NCBI GenBank assembly: GCA_963082975.1
Contig: OY720344.1
Location: 17,037,580-17,101,579 of the forward strand
DNA from: Labia minor
Lineage: Eukaryota > Arthropoda > Insecta > Dermaptera > Spongiphoridae
Direction of reading: 5' to 3'
DNA length: 64,000 bases
Position 1 is the first letter of the stretch; each line of letters begins with the position of its first letter. Position numbers and translations under genes: made by a program. The notes beneath the pieces are model-generated. The model searched no databases. It had not been told where the DNA came from and saw nothing but the letters and a program-made list of their open reading frames with translations. Below, one piece after another: positions 61,101-64,000 of this stretch.

Positions 61101-62369
61101 AAAAATACTTTTTTCTGTTTAGAAAATGCATGATTCGTGGAGATATGTAAAAATCTCCACATGTGAAATTTGGTGTGAAAACAATACCTCCCTTACTATC
61201 GTCGGTCGGTAATTATTAAAGTTTGGCTATGAACGTCGAAATGTGCAGCCATTAAGTAATGTTTTATTGACTAATTCACTAATTATTCACTTATTCTCTA
61301 ATTTTCGTTTTTTTCGGTTCGCTTTGGATATAGAAAAATTAAAAAATTAATTAATTAAATAATTTTCCTATATCTAAACCGAACTGAAAAAAACCGAAAG
61401 TTAGTGAAACCCTTTACTGGCGAAATCAATAAAACATTATAAATATGATATTAGCTATAAATAAATAAATAATAATAAATTGGATTTATATGCAAATTTT
61501 AATAATTTTTATCTAGTAAACCTGGATAAATTGCATAAGGAAAGTTTCTTTAGAATTAGAAAAGAAATCTACTGGTAAAGTTTTACCCAAAACCATGACA
61601 TGACAATTAATCTGGACAATTACCATTATTTATAAACTACCTATATATTATCAATGGTTAGAAAAACAAATATTTAATGAATCAATGTCAAAATTAAAAA
61701 TCATTTCTAATTTGTTTTAATTAAATTTGATGTTTGTTATTTTTTCTATTTTATGTTTTAGTTGAAATTATTTTCACTTCAACTTATTCATCGAAAAATA
61801 GAATTTACTGCTTGTGGTTTCTTCATAATTGATTTTACTTTATTATATTCGGTAATTAAAATTATTTATAATAATATTTCTGATTTTAATTTTCTGCACA
61901 CATACAAAATCACCTGCTTCTTTTAATAAATGTTTGAAATTTTTTTTTATTAATGGAAATTAAAATTAATTAAATGTTGAATGTATATACAATAGATTGG
62001 TTTAGGTGAATTTATTTCTACCAATCAAAAATAATTTAATATTATTCTCATATATTCTATAAGATGGTTGACTGATTAGTTATTATAAATATAAATAAAA
62101 TTCTCTATTGGTGTATTTAAAATTTTTAATTATAAATTCTTATGGTAATGCACAAACAAGTTAATTTACATAAAATTTAATAAATTTGAATTTTTTTATT
62201 GATAAAATATTCTTCAATGTGTGTAACATGCAAAAAACAAAGATATTTTCTTAGAAATTCATTAACTAATTTGATTTCTTCTTTTTTACAGATTTGTGGT
62301 GCAGTAGCTACATATTTAGTTATTTTATTACAATTTCAATTTGCAGATAATGCAAAGGATAGTACTTGA
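56767..62369 (+). CDS. Gustatory receptor (7tm_7 family), complete, GR3
   Basis: Exons 56767-57681, 58986-59054, 61762-61851 and 62292-62369, all introns phase 0, 383 aa. The first exon gives six hydrophobic segments. The following exons give GKRTAAIIHNLIIFSKDLEE, LKLFSLQLIHRKIEFTACGF..IIDFTLLYS, and the last helix with ATYLVILLQF, the GR C-terminal signature, then a short tail and TGA. Exon pattern and phases equal those of GR1, so the genes are ancient paralogues in tandem. Intron 1 contains a second-family mariner. Intron 2 contains three family R repeats, a TIR element and a foldback. The downstream exons probably also serve the GR2 first exon. Expected role: chemosensory ligand-gated cation channel; ligand unknown. 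Confidence 0.9.
57948..58499 (-). mobile_element. Second-family mariner, both ends, internally deleted (GR3 intron 1)
   Basis: ITRs TTGGGTTGGGAAATAAGTTC and GAACAAACTTATTCCCCAAA, flanked by TA. On the minus strand 58110-58050 reads FWQNGIKKLVEMWEEN, a mariner C-terminus. The central catalytic part is missing, so it needs a transposase from elsewhere. Confidence 0.8.
59186..59790 (-). mobile_element. HINE-like repeat, family R, copy 5 (5' truncated), GR3 intron 2
   Basis: On the minus strand it has the hairpin end (GACCTGTGGCCAGGTC), CCGACGGTTTG, TGACGTCA sites, AACCGGAAGTGG, GAAATTTGGTA and GTCC/GTCT. It breaks off near 59790 before the ACCGACCGACG start. Confidence 0.65.
60155..60467 (+). 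mobile_element. HINE-like repeat, family R, copy 6 (both ends truncated)
   Basis: It starts at GAAATTTGGTATATTTACTT and runs through AACCGGAAGTGC to the TATTATAAATAAAATAAAAT segment. It is opposite in orientation to copies 5 and 7, which flank it. Confidence 0.6.
60536..61212 (-). mobile_element. HINE-like repeat, family R, copy 7 (complete, expanded microsatellite)
   Basis: Complete from the hairpin end (GACCTGTGGCCAGGTC) to ACCGACCGACG at 61212. The GTCC/GTCT array (GGACGGACAGAC units, 61024-61092) is the longest of all copies here, about 70 bp. The short SVRPSVRLSV-type open frame across it is a by-product of the array. Confidence 0.75.
61290..61408. repeat. Foldback repeat, ~48-bp arms
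   Basis: CTAATTTTCGTTTTTTTCGG at the left and CCGAAAGTTAG at the right, with TTTGGATATAGAAAAATTA and TAATTTTCCTATATCTAAAC inside, form a hairpin with a loop of AATT repeats. No family recognised. Confidence 0.55.
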
Positions 62370-63420
62370 TAAAATATTTTAAATTATTTTTTTAAATAAA
62401 TACTTACCTAAATATGTAATTAAATTTTTTTTACATGATTTATTTTAATTTAACCCGTTCTTATAAAAATAATTAATAATAATTGTATACTCTTATTAAT
62501 ATTATATTTTAAAACTTTTTTCATTTTTAAAATTTTATTGACTAATTCTTGCCTAAATATTTCTTAAATATATTTTCAAAAATTATTACTTATTTATTAT
62601 TTCATTTTTATTTTATATGTATTTATTTATTTATTTATTTTTTGATATAATGAATTTTTCTATTCTAGTTTTATACCCTTAAGGAAAACAAACATTATCT
62701 TTTTATTTCCTTTTTTATCCAAAGGGTGTGCAATTTGTCTCAATAAAAGAGCCTATGCAAATAGAAAAAAGGGATAAAAAGGATTCTCTTTCACTTCAAT
62801 GAAAGAATGTTAAATAAATTAAAGAGAGAAAAATATATAGAACAACAGAGAATTTAGGTTTCGGTGAGTTTAATTAAAATTGCTATGAAAATGATAATAA
62901 ATTTCATAGATATAGAGTCATACACACTAGCCCTTAAATTTTCTATTTCCAAACTCATAAAATGAAAACAAGATGAAGAATGAAAATTAATGAACTTGAT
63001 ATTAGGATAATCTCTTGTATTTATATAATCTAATTTTCTATTAAACGCTTTTTATTAACTTGACATTTCTGTAATTTGTAATTGGACTTTAACCCACTTC
63101 TAGTTGAGCGATTACGGATTTTAAAAATTTGTGAATTTAAATGATTGATGTTAATACATTTATATTTACAATTTTTTTATATTTTCTATACAATGTGCTT
63201 GTGTTCTGTGATTCTGAAAAGGACTCAGTGCCGCATAGTACACGGCAGTGTGCAACTTGCATAATCAATGTCATCTAGAAAAGGCCTAGAAACTTCACAA
63301 AGAATCTAACATATGTTCGGGAATAACAGATTTAAATAGTAGTCAATAGTGCAATGTTTTACATCTTGCAAGAAAAAAGAAAATATTAAAAAAAAAAATA
63401 TAAAAAAAATAAACTAAAAA
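62370..63420. other. AT-rich DNA downstream of the receptor cluster
   Basis: A GR3 3'UTR is expected at the start. Otherwise AT-rich, with a somewhat less AT-rich block at 63190-63300 (ACTCAGTGCCGCATAGTACA) that I do not recognise. Confidence 0.5.
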
Positions 63421-63429
63421 CTTGAAAAA

Positions 63430-64000
63430 ATATTAATAAAAAAAAACTTATTAATATACACGGTTTTAATCAAAAATGACCTAAAAAATAGAAAATAAAA
63501 TATTAATTAAACCTTAAATATAATCCTTTACATATGCCCAACAAAAGCGTGGGCGCATATTAACTTAAGTCAGGGGTGTCAAACTCGCGGCCCGCGACAA
63601 CTATTTTTGCGGCTCACGACCACATTCGACTTTTTTAAAAAATTTTCAATTTGTCAAAAAAAGGTAAAATGTCTTTTGCGACCAGACTTTCGACTTTTTT
63701 AAAAAAAATTTTCGGCCCGCGACCACTTTCGACTTTAAAAAAAGGTAAAATGTTTTTTTGCGGCCTGTCTAAAGTTAAACCTTGTTTGTTTGGCCCAAGT
63801 GTACCTGTGAGTTTGACACCCCTGACTTAAGCTAGGTAAAAAATTTAATATTATTATATGCGTCCCACGCTTTTTGGTTGGGCATATGTAAAGGATAATA
63901 TTCAAGGTTTAATAAATATTTTATTTTCTATTTTTAGGGCATTTTTGATTAAAAAGCGTGTATATTCAAAAGTTTTTTTATTAATTTTTTTTTGAATGAA
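63430..64000. mobile_element. Long-TIR MITE family E, copy 2, split by a hAT MITE
   Basis: The left arm from about 63440 (CACGGTTTTAATCAAAAATG) is inverted in the right arm ending at the window edge (AGGGCATTTTTGATTAAAAA). Loop sequences GCCCAACAAAAGCGTGGG and CCCACGCTTTTTGGTTGGGC pair further. The element may continue past 64000. Confidence 0.65.
63571..63824. mobile_element. hAT MITE with near-perfect 8-bp target duplication
   Basis: Ends CAGGGGTGTCAAACTCGCGG and GTGAGTTTGACACCCCTG are inverted. The flanks ACTTAAGT and ACTTAAGC match at 7 of 8 positions. GGCCCGCGACCA-type GC-rich phrases repeat inside. It is inserted into the loop of MITE E. Confidence 0.8.

Larger units (their letters stand above)
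60478..61558. mobile_element. TIR element hosting a family R repeat and a foldback
   Basis: TTCTAAAGAAACTTTCCTTA at 60480 is repeated inverted as TAAGGAAAGTTTCTTTAGAA at about 61536; together with TGCAATTT the arms reach about 28 bp. A second inner pair (AATGTTTTATTGA; TCAATAAAACATT) lies at 61258 and 61427. Family R copy 7 is inserted inside. Confidence 0.55.

Noticed and set aside
1..64000. Endogenous virus, polydnavirus-type segment or bacterial transfer
   Set aside because: I saw no viral structural or replication gene, no intron-poor gene cluster and no compositional island of that kind. The accessory DNA is explained by transposons.

Overview
This is AT-rich eukaryotic (insect) DNA. 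The protein-coding genes have short phase-consistent exons with GT..AG introns. They include insect-type seven-transmembrane gustatory receptors, and the intergenic DNA is crowded with mariner, hAT and Helentron/HINE-like repeats typical of insect genomes. Order and species cannot be fixed from the sequence alone; a compact-exon, very AT-rich insect such as a parasitoid wasp would fit, but that is a guess. There are no prokaryotic operons, rRNA genes or CRISPR arrays. One tRNA-like sequence is probably a relic.

Layout. 1-14.3 kb is gene-poor and repeat-rich: a decayed mariner, nested HINE-like elements, a mariner with templated filler, a LINE fragment, a SINE-like copy and a composite hAT-like element. 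14.3-23.0 kb (+) holds a seven-exon RNF144-type RBR E3 ubiquitin ligase whose 4.6-kb first intron is full of transposons. 23-30.7 kb is AT-rich with a few repeats. 30.7-39.2 kb (+) holds a nine-exon single-domain receptor-type tyrosine phosphatase (about 808 aa), with hAT and mariner insertions in its introns. 41.9-62.4 kb (+) is a gustatory receptor (GR) cluster: one complete four-exon gene at 41.9-46.5 kb, then a tandem duplication of about 4.3 kb (50.65-54.99 and 54.99-58.2 kb). Each duplicate carries a complete, open GR first exon, but only one set of three downstream exons (58.99-62.37 kb) exists. The two first exons are therefore placed to be alternative 5' exons sharing one C-terminal set, the arrangement known from Drosophila Gr39a, Gr28b and Gr23a.

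The three gene types have no obvious joint pathway: RNF144 is a membrane-anchored ubiquitin ligase, the RPTP a surface phosphatase, and the GRs chemosensory channels. The points most worth following are the nascent alternative-first-exon GR locus, in which the coding exon is more diverged than its flanks, and a set of HINE-like families with unrelated ends but a common layout and a shared internal core. Nested transposons with intact target-site duplications, a palindrome with a hammerhead-ribozyme-like core, and two overlapping uORFs in front of the phosphatase are further leads.

All exon boundaries were read by eye from splice consensus and reading-frame continuity; none is transcript-verified.
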